Source of the DNA: Vibrio ostreae
Lineage (GTDB): Bacteria; Pseudomonadota; Gammaproteobacteria; Enterobacterales; Vibrionaceae
Length of the DNA: 64,000 nt
Assembly (NCBI RefSeq): GCF_019226825.1
Contig: NZ_CP076642.1
Coordinates: 744,001 to 808,000, forward strand
Reading direction: 5' to 3'
Shown here piece after piece: positions 63,485 to 64,000 of this stretch (its first letter is position 1; every line of letters begins with the position of its first letter). Both the position numbers and the translations under genes were made by a program. The notes beneath the pieces are model-generated. The model was not told where the DNA came from, searched no databases, and saw only the letters and a list, made by a program, of their open reading frames with translations.

Positions 63485-64000
63485 ATGAACTACGCTATCC
63501 AATCTGAAACGTGCTTATTTCCCTACCTTGAAGCCACGTCGCGTAAGCGCGCCGTTAAGCACAGCCTGATTCATGTGGAGCGTGGTTTAGTGCTGGTCAA
63601 ACTCGGCAAGCAGGAATACGCCATTGAGGCGGATCAAGCGCTGTGGATACCGATCGACTGTCTGAGTGCACTGACGTTTTTCCCCAACACACAAATTCAG
63701 CGTATCGATTTTTCGGTTCGATTGCCTGATACCTTTCCGCATCAGGCGGGCCTGGTTAAACATAGCGAACTTAGCCGGGCGGTACTTAACCGTCTGCGAC
63801 AACTTGCTAGTGATCAGCAAGTCAGCCGTGAAGACGAAGTGTATCTGCATTTACTGCAAGTGATAAAAAGCGAAGTAAAAAACTTTGAACCTAAGCTGCC
63901 TCATTCGACATTTAATCAGTCTTTAGCCGCCTGGTCACCACAGGCACACCATGGGTTAAGCAAAGAACAGCATTTAGTCTTGCTGGTACGTGAAGCGATG
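63485..64000 (+). CDS. AraC-family transcriptional regulator (cut by the right edge)
   Basis: An open frame from ATG 63485 to the end of the window, at least 172 residues. MNYAIQSETCLFPYLEATSRKRAVKHSLIHVERGLVLVKLGKQEYAIEADQALWIPIDCLSALTFFPNTQIQRIDFSV is the cupin-like arm of AraC-type regulators, and LVKHSELSRAVLNRLRQLA follows. The DNA-binding domain would begin just beyond the edge. The ligand is unknown. Confidence 0.75.
   Translation, partial: MNYAIQSETCLFPYLEATSRKRAVKHSLIHVERGLVLVKLGKQEYAIEADQALWIPIDCLSALTFFPNTQIQRIDFSVRLPDTFPHQAGLVKHSELSRAVLNRLRQLASDQQVSREDEVYLHLLQVIKSEVKNFEPKLPHSTFNQSLAAWSPQAHHGLSKEQHLVLLVREAM

Overview
The window looks like a Vibrio genome, probably the secondary chromosome. 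The grounds are a Qrr quorum-sensing sRNA with LuxO-type boxes and a sigma-54 promoter, a luxT-like TetR gene beside a hutBCD/hutXZ heme locus, an ectABC-aspartokinase cluster, a thermostable-hemolysin family gene, and a Csr-type decoy sRNA. From memory, the order MCP-hutZ-hutX...hutBCD-luxT and ect-phhBA-aacS matches chromosome II of V. cholerae. Base composition and gene style are even throughout. I see no prophage, insertion sequence, integron, CRISPR array, tRNA or rRNA.

Layout. 1-9 kb: TRAP-type binding protein, zinc-type hemB, a PAS-GGDEF cyclase, an orphan amino-acid binding protein, an M14-like deacylase, an XRE-type regulator, a secreted prephenate-dehydratase-like gene (frameshifted), a small conserved protein and a HAD phosphatase. 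9-13 kb: a TSUP permease and a beta-hydroxyacid dehydrogenase divergent from a MocR regulator. 13-17 kb: ectABC plus ectoine-type aspartokinase on the minus strand, with a qrr gene divergent from ectA. 17-22 kb: phhA (frameshifted) and phhB divergent from aacS, then a LysR gene.

22-28.6 kb: one tightly packed minus-strand operon of seven genes: thermostable-hemolysin/acyltransferase-like protein, adenylate-forming ligase, heme-oxygenase-like metal oxidase, SDR reductase, exported TPR protein, OmpR-type regulator and histidine kinase. Its upstream region carries CTTAAG-N5-CTTAAG, the box type read by PmrA/QseB-like regulators. I think this is the best candidate in the window for an uncharacterised, self-regulated small-molecule or lipid pathway. 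28.8-36 kb: methyltransferase, LysR, CDF transporter, YddG exporter, acetyltransferase, cold-shock-like ORF, YhfA, ExoD, a CsrB-family sRNA with about 21 GGA motifs, and a dCMP deaminase.

36-50 kb: signalling and envelope genes. These are a GGDEF-EAL protein, a hybrid kinase divergent from a PstS-like protein and a porin, a long-form GAPDH (frameshifted), a DUF748/AsmA-like giant and a CSS-EAL phosphodiesterase. 50-55 kb: an Lrp-type regulator and a LysE exporter divergent from a YjeH-type exporter, and a chemoreceptor (frameshifted). 55.7-60.4 kb: heme locus hutXZ/hutBCD and luxT. 60.9-64 kb: YfcZ-like protein, a 20-residue-repeat protein, an acyltransferase and the start of an AraC-type regulator cut by the window edge.

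Two genome-scale oddities stand out. First, short tandem duplications (13-19 bp) span the stop codons of at least seven genes. Second, four genes are each broken by a change in homopolymer length, which suggests either sequencing error or contingency tracts.
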